Shown: positions 25,916 to 34,287 of the stretch, one piece after another
Numbering within the stretch: the first letter of the stretch is position 1
How the letters are laid out: each line of letters starts with the position of its first letter
Source of the DNA: Nitriliruptoraceae bacterium
Lineage (GTDB): Bacteria > Actinomycetota > Nitriliruptoria > Nitriliruptorales > Nitriliruptoraceae
NCBI GenBank assembly: GCA_003561535.1
Contig: PWWI01000232.1
Span: 1 to 64,000, forward strand
Reading direction: 5' to 3'
DNA length: 64,000 nucleotides
Notes under the pieces: generated by a model
Seen by the model: only the letters and a program-made list of their open reading frames with translations
What the model was told of the DNA's origin: nothing
The model's database searches: none
Made by a program: the position numbers and the translations under genes

Positions 25916-28595
25916 CCGGGACGAAGCGATGTCGCTCGGACCTGTCGCACCTCATGCTGCGCCCGAGCCGTTCCCGTTCACCAAGTTCCTGCCACCGGTG
26001 CTGGACGAGCGCGTGGCGACCGACCACCTGGTCACGCTCCTGGAGAGGGGGATCAGCACTCGCCCGCTGACGGTGGTCACCGCACCGGCGGGCTCGGGGA
26101 AGACCACCGCGCTGGCCGCCTGGGCGGCCACGACGACCAGGGACATCGTGTGGGTCCGGCTCGACCAGGACGACAACGAACCGTCCGTCCTCGGGGCGGC
26201 GCTGTTGGAAGGCGCGCGGCGCCGGCTCGGTGGCGGGTTCGGCACGCGGCTCGCGCAACTGCTGGCCTACGGAGCGACGGCGCCGACGCCGAGGCAGCTC
26301 GCCGCGTCCCTGGTCAACGACCTCGGCGATCACGGTGCGATCACGTGGCTGCTCGACGACGTCCACGAGGTGACCGACGAGGCCACCCTCGCCCTCCTCG
26401 GTGCTCTGCTCGAGCAGCTGCCACCGGAGGTCAAGGTCGTGCTGAGCAGCCGGTCGGAGCCGGCGGTGTCGATGGCACGTCGACGGGTGCGCACCGAGGT
26501 GGCGGAGCTGGATCTGGAGGACCTCCTGCTCGATCGCGACGCCGTCGCGCACGTCCTCGCCCGGGAGAGGCCGGTGAGCGAGGCGGAGATCGACGGGGTA
26601 CTTGCCGCGAGCGGCGGTTGGGCGGCGGCGGTTCGGCTCGCGACCGCGCACGTCGATGTGGCAGCGACCCAGCGGCCTTCGCCGTCGGCGGGAGCGGTCC
26701 CGGACGTCCTCCCGGACGTGCTCCCGGATCTGCGGCGCTTCCTCGCCGAGGAGGTCTTCGACGCGCTCCAGGTGGGGTTGCGCGCCTTCCTGCTCCAGAC
26801 GTCGATCCTCGACGAGCTCTCGCCGCACACCTGCGACGCGGTCGCCGACCGGTCCGACAGCCACCGGGTCCTGGCAGAGCTGGACCGGCGCAACCTGTTC
26901 GTGACCCGCCACCGTGGAGCGGACGGCGACACTTGGCGGATCCACGACCTGTTCACCGCGTTCCTACGCGAGCAGCTCGCGGTGTCGTACGCACCGCAGG
27001 ACGTCGCGCGGCTGCATCGGCGCGCGGCCGGTGTCCTGCCGCCGTTGCAAGCGCTCCCGCACCTGCTCGCCGCGGGGGACCACGCCGCCGCCGCCGACCT
27101 GATCATCGACCTCGGCTTCTCCGACCTCGACACGAGCACCATGGTGCGGCTGGTACCCGCGGTCCGGGCCCTGCCCGCCGAGGTCCGGGCCCGCGACCAC
27201 CGGCTGGAGATACTGCGGATGTGGCTCGCAGACGTCGCCGGGCAGGCACACGAGGTCCTCCGCGAGCTCGAGCCGCTGCGGGACCGGTTGTTGGTTGCCG
27301 GCCGCCCGCAAGCCGCCGCCGAGGTGGAGGCCATGCTCGCCGAGGCGTACCTCCAGCTCGGCGACCTGGACCGCGCGGGAGAGGCCATCGCCCACGCGCT
27401 CGAGCACGTCGATCCGGCGTGGCGTCCGGCGATCCTGGCCGTCGCGACCTGGTGGAACTACTACCGCAACGACTGGGACGGGGTGTCGAACTGCGTCGAG
27501 GAGGCCGTGGAGCTGGCGCTGCGCTCCGGCGAACCCATGCAGCTCAAGGCGGTCGGGCCCACGCTGTCACCGACGCTGCTGTTCGTGGATCGCGGGCCGG
27601 CCTGGGTCGCCGACGCGGCGGACCGGCTCGGAGCCGGGCTGAGCGCGGACGATCAGGCCACGCTCACCGCCCTGCGGCCGGCGCGGGCCGGTGCGGCGCT
27701 GCTGCGGCTGGAGGTCGCCCGAGCCGCCGACGAGCTGCGCCGATGCCTGACGGAGTCGATGGGCTACGGCCGGATGGCGTGGAAGCACCAGGAGGCGGAG
27801 TGCCTGCTCATGGCCGTCTGCCTCGGCTCCGGGGATCTGGCCACCGTCCAACACCTCCTCGACGACACGCTGCCACGGCTCGACGACCCGGTGTACCGCC
27901 AGTTCCGCCACGTCTACGTGCACGCCGCCCTGCGCACGCACTGGCTGCGTGGCGAGCACCGACAACTCGTCGCCACCCACGACCGGCTCATGACCGGACA
28001 GCCTCGCAGCGGGCTCGCGGAGGTGACCGTGGTCCGCACGATCGCCGAGAGCATGGTGGCGCGCATCGAGGGGCGCACGGACGACGCCTTGGAGCTGCTG
28101 CGCGAGGGTGAGCAGGCCCAGAGCATCGGGCGCTGCTGGCTGTGGTCGGGCATGCCGGGGTTGGAGCGGGCCGGCCTCCTGCTGGAGCAGGGCCGGGCCG
28201 TCGCAGCGATCGAGGCGGCCATGCCGACCCTGGACGTCGCTGCCCGCATCGGGCCGGGGATCCTCTTCCCCGACGTGCAGGCGCACCGTGCGGTGCTGGA
28301 GCGCTGCGCCCAGGTGGGCCTGCACACCGACCTGCTCCGAGGGGTGCTCGCGATCGGCCAGTCCTCCGCCGCCCGTACGGCGACGGCGATCCCCGGCACC
28401 GACGAGGTGCTCTCACCACGTGAGCTCGAGGTTCTCGAACAGGTCGCCACGGGCGCCTCCAACCGGGACATCGCGGCCGCGCTGTTCATCAGCGAGCCGA
28501 CGGTCAAGTCGCACCTGACCCGCATCCTGCGCAAGCTGCAGGCGTCCTCCAGGACCCAGGCCTTCGCTCGGGCCAGGGAACTCCGGCTGCTGTGA
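25908..28595 (+). CDS. LuxR-family MalT-like STAND regulator
   Basis: Protein of 895 residues. The P-loop APAGSGKTT (59-67) and a WLLDDVHEV Walker B form the MalT-type ATPase. A long alpha-helical repeat region follows (about residues 370-800), and the LuxR helix-turn-helix ends the protein (VLSPRELEVLEQVATGASNR onward, about residues 833-893). Such regulators are activated by ATP plus an inducer and bind DNA as oligomers. The start at 25908 overlaps the GNAT stop; Met8 is an alternative. The target genes are not evident, but the amidase downstream is a candidate. Confidence 0.9.
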   Translation: MADRDEAMSLGPVAPHAAPEPFPFTKFLPPVLDERVATDHLVTLLERGISTRPLTVVTAPAGSGKTTALAAWAATTTRDIVWVRLDQDDNEPSVLGAALLEGARRRLGGGFGTRLAQLLAYGATAPTPRQLAASLVNDLGDHGAITWLLDDVHEVTDEATLALLGALLEQLPPEVKVVLSSRSEPAVSMARRRVRTEVAELDLEDLLLDRDAVAHVLARERPVSEAEIDGVLAASGGWAAAVRLATAHVDVAATQRPSPSAGAVPDVLPDVLPDLRRFLAEEVFDALQVGLRAFLLQTSILDELSPHTCDAVADRSDSHRVLAELDRRNLFVTRHRGADGDTWRIHDLFTAFLREQLAVSYAPQDVARLHRRAAGVLPPLQALPHLLAAGDHAAAADLIIDLGFSDLDTSTMVRLVPAVRALPAEVRARDHRLEILRMWLADVAGQAHEVLRELEPLRDRLLVAGRPQAAAEVEAMLAEAYLQLGDLDRAGEAIAHALEHVDPAWRPAILAVATWWNYYRNDWDGVSNCVEEAVELALRSGEPMQLKAVGPTLSPTLLFVDRGPAWVADAADRLGAGLSADDQATLTALRPARAGAALLRLEVARAADELRRCLTESMGYGRMAWKHQEAECLLMAVCLGSGDLATVQHLLDDTLPRLDDPVYRQFRHVYVHAALRTHWLRGEHRQLVATHDRLMTGQPRSGLAEVTVVRTIAESMVARIEGRTDDALELLREGEQAQSIGRCWLWSGMPGLERAGLLLEQGRAVAAIEAAMPTLDVAARIGPGILFPDVQAHRAVLERCAQVGLHTDLLRGVLAIGQSSAARTATAIPGTDEVLSPRELEVLEQVATGASNRDIAAALFISEPTVKSHLTRILRKLQASSRTQAFARARELRLL

Positions 28596-28717
28596 CGCCG
28601 CCTCCGACCACGGGCGTTGCGACCTCGTCGGCCGCCGTTCAGACCTTCGGTTGATGGCGGCTGCACGTCTGCCCCGTAGAACCGTTCCCAGGACGGATCC
28701 GGGTCAGGAGGAACAGC

Positions 28718-30286
28718 ATGCAGATCGCGGCCGCGCTCACCCGGCTGGGGGCCGCGGAGCTGGCACACAGCATCGCGGCGGGCGACGTCTCGACCACTGA
28801 GGTCGTCGACGCCCACATCGCTCGCCTCGAGGAGGTCGACGAGCAGCTCAACGCGCTCGCGTGGCCACGGTTCGAGGACGCACGCCGTGAGGCGGAGGAG
28901 GCCGACGCCGCCCGCCGCCGCGGCGACGTCCTCGGCCCGCTGCACGGCGTGCCGGTGACGATCAAGGACCAGTTCGACGTCGCGGGCCTGCCGACCACCT
29001 TCGGGATGGCCAGGCTGGCTGACCGACGCGTCGAGCAGGATGGTCCCTTGGTCGCCGCACTGCGGGAGGCCGGCGCGATCGTCCTCGGCAAGACCAACGT
29101 GCCCCCGGCGCTCGGCGCGATCGAGACCGACAACGCGATGTTCGGCCGGACCAACAACCCGTGGGATGTGGACCGGACGCCCGGTGGCAGCAGCGGTGGT
29201 GACGCGGCCCTGGTGGCGGCCGCGGGGATCCCCCTGAGCCTCGGCGCGGACTTCGGAGGCAGCCTGCGCGTCCCGGCCGCCTGGTGCGGCGTGTGCTCCC
29301 TGGTCCCCACCATCCCGCGTCTGCCGATCGACCGAGCGCCGGTCCGCACCGCCGCTGGCCTGGTCGACGCGCAGGCGGGGCCCTTCGCCCGCACCACCGC
29401 CGACGTGACGCTCGCGCTGCGCGTGATGGTGGACGGCATCGTCGCACGACCGAGCCACCGCACCCCGCCGGTGCCGTGGCGGGACGTCCCCGAAGCCGGT
29501 GTGGCCGGGCTCCGCGTCGCCCTGCTCCCGGACATCGATGGCTTCACCCCGTCGCCGGCGATCCGCCGCGCGCTCGATGCAGCCGCTGACGCCCTGCGCG
29601 CGGCGGGCGCGGTCGTCGAGGTGTGGGACGCACCCCCCGACACCGGTGAGGGGATCGCGATCGCGATGCGGATGTGGACCGCCGATGGCGGCTCCTGGCT
29701 GCGCCAGGTGCTCGGCGACGAGAAGCCGCACCCGCTCATCAAGCAGGACGCCCAGGTGACGGCCCTGCCCAACGCCGTGGTGCGCGCGCTCGCGGCAGCC
29801 CTCGGCGCCAGCGGACAGCAGCGGGCCGCCAAGATCGTCCGCCACGTCCGGAAGGGGTCCGCCGGCGACCTGATGGACATCCTCGGCGACCGCATGACCT
29901 ACGCGGCCTCCTTCACCGCGGCGCTCGACGCCGGTCGCTACGACCTGCTGCTGGCCCCCGCGACGCCGCTGCCCGCGGTGCCCCACGGGCTGTCCGCGAA
30001 ACTGCCGGACCTGTCGATGCCGAGCATCCTGTTCACCGCGCTCGGCCTGCCCGCCGGGGTGGTACCCGTGACGCGGGTCCGGCCCGGCGAGGAGTCGGAT
30101 CGGCCCGACAGCAAGGACGGGGCGCTACAGGCCGCGCGCACGGCCGAGCGGGGCAGCACCGGCCTGCCGGTCGGGGTCCAGATCGCCGGCCGCCACTGGC
30201 GCGAGGACCTCGTGCTCGCCGGCATGGCGGCGATCGAGTCACAGGTGTCGAGCCATCCCGACCACCCGGGCCTGCCGCCGCTGTGA
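28718..30286 (+). CDS. Amidase-signature hydrolase
   Basis: Protein of 522 residues of the amidase signature family, which hydrolyses carboxamides. The Ser-cisSer-Lys triad is complete: Lys83 (VTIKDQFD), Ser158 (GGSSGGD) and the nucleophile Ser182 (FGGSLRVP). The 24-residue spacing between the two serines is the same as in fatty-acid amide hydrolase. No signal peptide. AGGAGG lies 6 nt before the ATG. It is not the GatA subunit, since no GatB or GatC is adjacent. Substrate unknown. Confidence 0.92.
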   Translation: MQIAAALTRLGAAELAHSIAAGDVSTTEVVDAHIARLEEVDEQLNALAWPRFEDARREAEEADAARRRGDVLGPLHGVPVTIKDQFDVAGLPTTFGMARLADRRVEQDGPLVAALREAGAIVLGKTNVPPALGAIETDNAMFGRTNNPWDVDRTPGGSSGGDAALVAAAGIPLSLGADFGGSLRVPAAWCGVCSLVPTIPRLPIDRAPVRTAAGLVDAQAGPFARTTADVTLALRVMVDGIVARPSHRTPPVPWRDVPEAGVAGLRVALLPDIDGFTPSPAIRRALDAAADALRAAGAVVEVWDAPPDTGEGIAIAMRMWTADGGSWLRQVLGDEKPHPLIKQDAQVTALPNAVVRALAAALGASGQQRAAKIVRHVRKGSAGDLMDILGDRMTYAASFTAALDAGRYDLLLAPATPLPAVPHGLSAKLPDLSMPSILFTALGLPAGVVPVTRVRPGEESDRPDSKDGALQAARTAERGSTGLPVGVQIAGRHWREDLVLAGMAAIESQVSSHPDHPGLPPL

Positions 30287-30497
30287 CCGCCTGACGCACG
30301 GAAGGTTCCCCGAAGGGTGAGTGGGAGAGTGGTGGACCCCGCACCCCCGAGCGGGGGCCAGCCCCCTGGCGGGAGCAGCGTCACCGGCCGATGATCGGTC
30401 ACCTCGCCCCCTGCCGACGGCCGACGGACCTGGACGACCACGTGACACCGGGCCCGCCTCACCACGACCTGCACCTCGCACGAGCCAAGGAGCGATG

Positions 30498-31328
30498 ATG
30501 ACCGAGACGACCACCCCACCGATCCCACGCTGGCGGCTGATCACCTTCTGGGTGTTGCTGGTGGTGCTGCTGTTCCTGCACCTCGGGGAGCGGCCGCAGC
30601 AGCTGTCCTTCATCGTCACCGCGTTCGGGGGCTTCCCCGCAGGCGAAGGCGCCACCCACGAGATGCACTGGTTCGCCCAGGGGGTGTTCGCGTGGAGCAT
30701 GGTCGCGGCCGTCGCGGCCCAGCTGCGGCGCCCGGCTGCCCAGGTGGGTGCCGCCTGGGTGTACGGCGCCGGCACGGTGCTGGCGTTCGTGATGGTCCTG
30801 GCGCTCGCGGACCTTCCGGCGGAGGGGATCCCGATCATCGCGGCCGCGATCGTGATCGCCGCGCTCGCGTTCGTCGCCCACCCCTCGTCGTGGCGGGCGA
30901 AGTTCACCTCGGTCACCACGCCGAGCCGGACGCTGTTCGCCCTGGCCGCCGTCGCGGCCGTGCCATCCGTCGTCTACGCGGTCGGTCAGCTCGACATCCA
31001 CCTCGGCAGCGGCCCGCACGACGAGCACTACGCGTTCGGCCACTGGGTCGTGATGGCCGTCTACGCGTTGCTGGTGCCGCTCTTCGGTGCGGTCGCCGCC
31101 TGGAAGGTGTCGGGCTGGCGTTTCCCGTTGTGGGTCGCCGGGATCATGGCTGCAGCGCTCGGGGTCGGTTCGCTCGGCATCACCGCGGTGTCACAGCTGA
31201 CCACCACCTGGTCGCTGCTCGCGATCGCGTGGGGAGCCGCGTTCATCGCCGTCGGTGAACTCGAGGCGCGACAGCCAGGCCCGCACAACCAGCCGGCACC
31301 GACCGATCGACGCCCCGTCTCGCCCTGA
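30498..31328 (+). CDS. Seven- to eight-span integral membrane protein
   Basis: Protein of 276 residues with about seven to eight hydrophobic spans (for instance residues 14-29, 58-75, 84-101 and 107-123) and a short polar, proline-rich C-terminal tail. His residues occur at membrane edges (HEMHWFAQG, HDEHYAFGHW), possibly metal or heme ligands, but I do not recognise the family. The second of two adjacent ATGs was chosen because AAGGAG lies 5 nt before it. The 210-bp gap before it contains GC hairpins (for example CCCCCGAGCGGGGG at 30344-30357) but no gene. Confidence 0.75.
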   Translation: MTETTTPPIPRWRLITFWVLLVVLLFLHLGERPQQLSFIVTAFGGFPAGEGATHEMHWFAQGVFAWSMVAAVAAQLRRPAAQVGAAWVYGAGTVLAFVMVLALADLPAEGIPIIAAAIVIAALAFVAHPSSWRAKFTSVTTPSRTLFALAAVAAVPSVVYAVGQLDIHLGSGPHDEHYAFGHWVVMAVYALLVPLFGAVAAWKVSGWRFPLWVAGIMAAALGVGSLGITAVSQLTTTWSLLAIAWGAAFIAVGELEARQPGPHNQPAPTDRRPVSP

Positions 31329-31401
31329 CCGCCGGATCGCCGCTCGCGTCGGACCGGCTGGGTCACTTCACGGATACGAGGACGTCCTGGGGGGGCACAC
31401 C

Positions 31402-32610
31402 GTGCCAACGAGCGACGCGCCACGGCTGGTCAAGGTATCCCGGCCCCGACGAGCGGCATCCGTGCCGGCGCCACCGCGACCCGCCGAGATCCTCGGTACT
31501 CCTGCGATCCCGCCGGCCGCCATGACCCGGCTCGTGGTCCTGGGGCGCAGCCTGCTCGCGCGCCTGCACCGGGCATCGGCACCGCCCCCGAGCCGGATCA
31601 TGGAGGCCGCCCTGGCCGGGCTGTCACCGGCGGTGCTCGCCACGCTCTGCCACCTCGACGTCCCCGATCGGGTCACGGCACCGGTGCGCGTCGCCGACCT
31701 GGCGGGCGTCCTCGACGTCGATCCCGACCGCCTGGAGCGGCTGCTGCGGTTCGCGCACGTGCACGGGTGGCTCCGGCTCGATCGCGAAGGGCAGGTCCGC
31801 CCGACCAGGGTCACCGCCTTCCTCCGCCGCGACCATCCCGGCGGATGGCGCGCCTGGGCGGTCTTCGCCGCCCAACCGGAGGTGACCAGAGCACTGGGAG
31901 CGCTGACCGCGGCCCTGCCAGAGGACGGTGACGCGTTCCACGCCGCCAATCGGCAGCCGTTCTTCCCCTGGATGGCGTCGCATCCCGATGCAGGGGCCCG
32001 GTTCGACGAGGCGATGGCAGCCGGCGCCCGACTGCACGGGCTGCTCCTCGCGCGGGCGCTGGACTGGTCCGACCGACGCCGGATCTGTGACGTGGGTGGC
32101 GGGGACGGGACGCTGCTCGCCACGCTCGTCGCGCATCACCCACATCTCGACGCGACCGTCCTCGAGCTTCCCGAGGTCGTCGCACGCACACCCGACCGTC
32201 CGGGGATCGCCGCGATCGCCGGGGATGCCTTCGACGCCATCCCCACCGGCTTCGACACCTACCTGCTGGTCAACGTCGTCCACGACTGGGACGACCGAGA
32301 CGTGCAGCGCTTGCTGGAGCGGGTGGCCGCGGCTGCGCGGGCCTCGGCTGCGACGACCGCTGCGGTCCGGGTCGTGGTGGTCGAGAGCCGGGCACACCCC
32401 CGACCCGTGGAGGAGATCGCGCTCTCGGCGGACACCCTGATGCTCGCGTTGACCCCCGGCGGACGCGAGCGCACCGTCGACGAGGTCGCCGCGATCGGCC
32501 GGGCGGCCGGACTGTCCTGCCGTCGGTGGCTCACGCTGGCCTCCGGCGACGTGGCGATGGTGCTCGAGCCGGCCGCTGGTGCCCGCTCCGACGGACCGAG
32601 GAGGAACTGA
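31402..32610 (+). CDS. SAM-dependent O-methyltransferase (plant-OMT / hydroxyneurosporene type)
   Basis: Protein of 402 residues from the GTG at 31402, or 362 from the ATG at 31522. A winged-helix dimerisation domain (residues about 70-160, with VADLAGVLDVDPDRLERLLR) precedes the Rossmann methyltransferase domain with the SAM motif VGGGDGTLLATL. The general-base region NVVHDWDD is typical of O-methyltransferases acting on small aromatic or polyketide hydroxyls. The alpha/beta hydrolase gene follows with a TGATG overlap, so the two probably act in one small pathway. Start uncertain. Confidence 0.85.
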   Translation: MPTSDAPRLVKVSRPRRAASVPAPPRPAEILGTPAIPPAAMTRLVVLGRSLLARLHRASAPPPSRIMEAALAGLSPAVLATLCHLDVPDRVTAPVRVADLAGVLDVDPDRLERLLRFAHVHGWLRLDREGQVRPTRVTAFLRRDHPGGWRAWAVFAAQPEVTRALGALTAALPEDGDAFHAANRQPFFPWMASHPDAGARFDEAMAAGARLHGLLLARALDWSDRRRICDVGGGDGTLLATLVAHHPHLDATVLELPEVVARTPDRPGIAAIAGDAFDAIPTGFDTYLLVNVVHDWDDRDVQRLLERVAAAARASAATTAAVRVVVVESRAHPRPVEEIALSADTLMLALTPGGRERTVDEVAAIGRAAGLSCRRWLTLASGDVAMVLEPAAGARSDGPRRN

Positions 32611-33599
32611 TGCACGAAGCGCGGTACCTGGAGGCCGAGCGACGCCTGTGGGCCTCCACGGGTGTCAGCCCCCACCAGAGGCGCGTCCGGCTCGAGCGCC
32701 TGGGGGTCACGGTGCGGGTCCAGGAGGTGGGTGAAGGACACCCGGTGGTGTTCGTCCACGGGGGCTCGAACGCTGGCAGCAGCTGGGCGCGGCTGGCAGC
32801 GCGGCTGTCGGCGCGGCTGCCCGGCTTCCGCTGCCTGCTGCTGGACCGGCCGGGGGGTGGGCTGTCCGAGCCGCTCACCGGACGGTTGGACGCCGAGGGC
32901 CAGTGGGAGGTGGCGCGCACCCAGATCGTCGATCTCCTGGACGCGCTCGAGCTGCCCTCAGCGGACGTGGTCGCCACCTCCTACGGGGGGCTGTCCGCCC
33001 TGCTCACCGCCGCGGCACATCCCGAGCGCATCGGCGGGATCGTGGAGCTCGGCTGGCCGGTGGGCGCACCGATCGCCCACGTCCCGATGGTGATGCGGAT
33101 CAGCGCGATCCGACCGTTGGGCCACCTGATGGCCGCGATCCCTCCCACGGAACGCTCCGTGCGCTCGATGCTCCGACAGGTCGGGCTGCGCCGGGCGATC
33201 GACACGGGCCGGTTCAGCCCCGAGGAGCTCGCCTGGTTCCGCGCGCTGCTCCGCGACACCGACACCATGGGTAACGAGCTGCGCTCCAACCGGTACCTGT
33301 CGCTGCGGCACGGCCTGTTCGGCGGGCTGACCATCCCGGACGAGCTGCTGTCGTCGATCCGCAACCCGCTGCTGTTCCTGTGGGGTGAGGACGACCCGTT
33401 CGGGGGCGCGCCGATCGCCCGGCAACTGGTGGCCCGCATCCCGGGGTCCCAGCTGGAGATGGTCGCTGACGCCGGTCACGCGGTGTGGGTCGACGAACTC
33501 GACCACACCGCCGCTGCGATCGCCCGGTTCCTCGGGACCGTCGAAGCGGGCGAACCTTCTGCGCACCAGCCACGCGACGACGCTGCCGCGACCGGGTGA
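32610..33599 (+). CDS. Alpha/beta hydrolase
   Basis: Protein of 329 residues. The oxyanion motif is HGGSNAGSSW; the nucleophile elbow reads VATSYGGLSAL, so the first Gly of the usual G-x-S-x-G is Ala. The acid is in LFLWGEDDPFG and the His in DAGHAVWVDE. GAGGAGG lies upstream, and the start overlaps the methyltransferase stop. An Arg-rich N terminus of about 40 residues precedes the core. Function could be ester or epoxide hydrolysis, or a C-C bond hydrolase; not resolvable here. Confidence 0.87.
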   Translation: MHEARYLEAERRLWASTGVSPHQRRVRLERLGVTVRVQEVGEGHPVVFVHGGSNAGSSWARLAARLSARLPGFRCLLLDRPGGGLSEPLTGRLDAEGQWEVARTQIVDLLDALELPSADVVATSYGGLSALLTAAAHPERIGGIVELGWPVGAPIAHVPMVMRISAIRPLGHLMAAIPPTERSVRSMLRQVGLRRAIDTGRFSPEELAWFRALLRDTDTMGNELRSNRYLSLRHGLFGGLTIPDELLSSIRNPLLFLWGEDDPFGGAPIARQLVARIPGSQLEMVADAGHAVWVDELDHTAAAIARFLGTVEAGEPSAHQPRDDAAATG

Positions 33600-33623
33600 G
33601 AGCGGGAGAGCGCGGACGCGATC

Positions 33624-34244
33624 TCAGCGACCGGGCGGGTCCGACTGGTTGAGCTCCCAGGACCGCGGCCGCTCGAGCGCCCGCCAGTCGTCGAGCGTCA
33701 TGGAGAACTGCACCAGGTCCGTCCGCCGGCCAGCGTGGGTGCCAGCCCCGCGCAGACGGCCCTCGACGACGAACCCGCACCGTTCGAAGGCCGCGAGCGA
33801 CCGCTGGTTGTGTTCGTCGGTGAAGCCGAAGATGCGCGGCAGGTCCAGGGACCCGAAGCCGAAGTCCACCGCCGCGTCGATCGCGTCGGTGCCGACACCG
33901 CGGCCCGGCGCCGCGATGTAGACGCTGATCTCGGCACCGCGAACCCGGTGGTCGATGTCCCAGACCCAGATCTGACCGAGGAACTCGTCGCTGCCGAGGG
34001 GACAGACGGTGAACCAGTAGCCGTCGACGCCGTGGCGTTCCACCACGGTCTTCTCGTACCACCGGCGCGTCTGCGCGAGGCTGGACGCGCCCACGTACCC
34101 GGCCCACCAGCCCGGTTCATGCTCGTTGATCGCTGCGCAGTAGTCCTCGAGATCGCCCTCGTCGATCGGGCGCAGCCACACCCTGCGGCCCCGTGCGATC
34201 GGCCTGGAAGGGACCGGCCGGTAGGGCTTCTCCTGGCCGTTCAT
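33624..34244 (-). CDS. GNAT acetyltransferase, RimJ/RimL-like
   Basis: Protein of 206 residues. The N-terminal part (VWLRPIDEGDLEDY) is typical of RimJ/RimL-type GNATs, followed by the acetyl-CoA loop APGRGVGTDAIDAAVDFGF and the C-terminal NQRSLAAFERCGFVVEGRLR. It is convergent with the hydrolase gene upstream (25-nt gap) and lies 43 nt from the end of the LuxR regulator gene on the same strand. Members acetylate amino groups of proteins or small molecules; the target is unknown. Confidence 0.88.
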   Translation of the reverse strand: MNGQEKPYRPVPSRPIARGRRVWLRPIDEGDLEDYCAAINEHEPGWWAGYVGASSLAQTRRWYEKTVVERHGVDGYWFTVCPLGSDEFLGQIWVWDIDHRVRGAEISVYIAAPGRGVGTDAIDAAVDFGFGSLDLPRIFGFTDEHNQRSLAAFERCGFVVEGRLRGAGTHAGRRTDLVQFSMTLDDWRALERPRSWELNQSDPPGR

Positions 34245-34287
34245 GGTCGCTCCTTCGTGTGGCTGCAGACGGTCCGTGGCGCGGATC

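Noticed and set aside
26150-28111. 653-codon open frame inside the MalT-like regulator gene
   Set aside because: Same strand, other frame, extreme Arg/Pro/Gly content; the MalT-like frame has P-loop and LuxR motifs.
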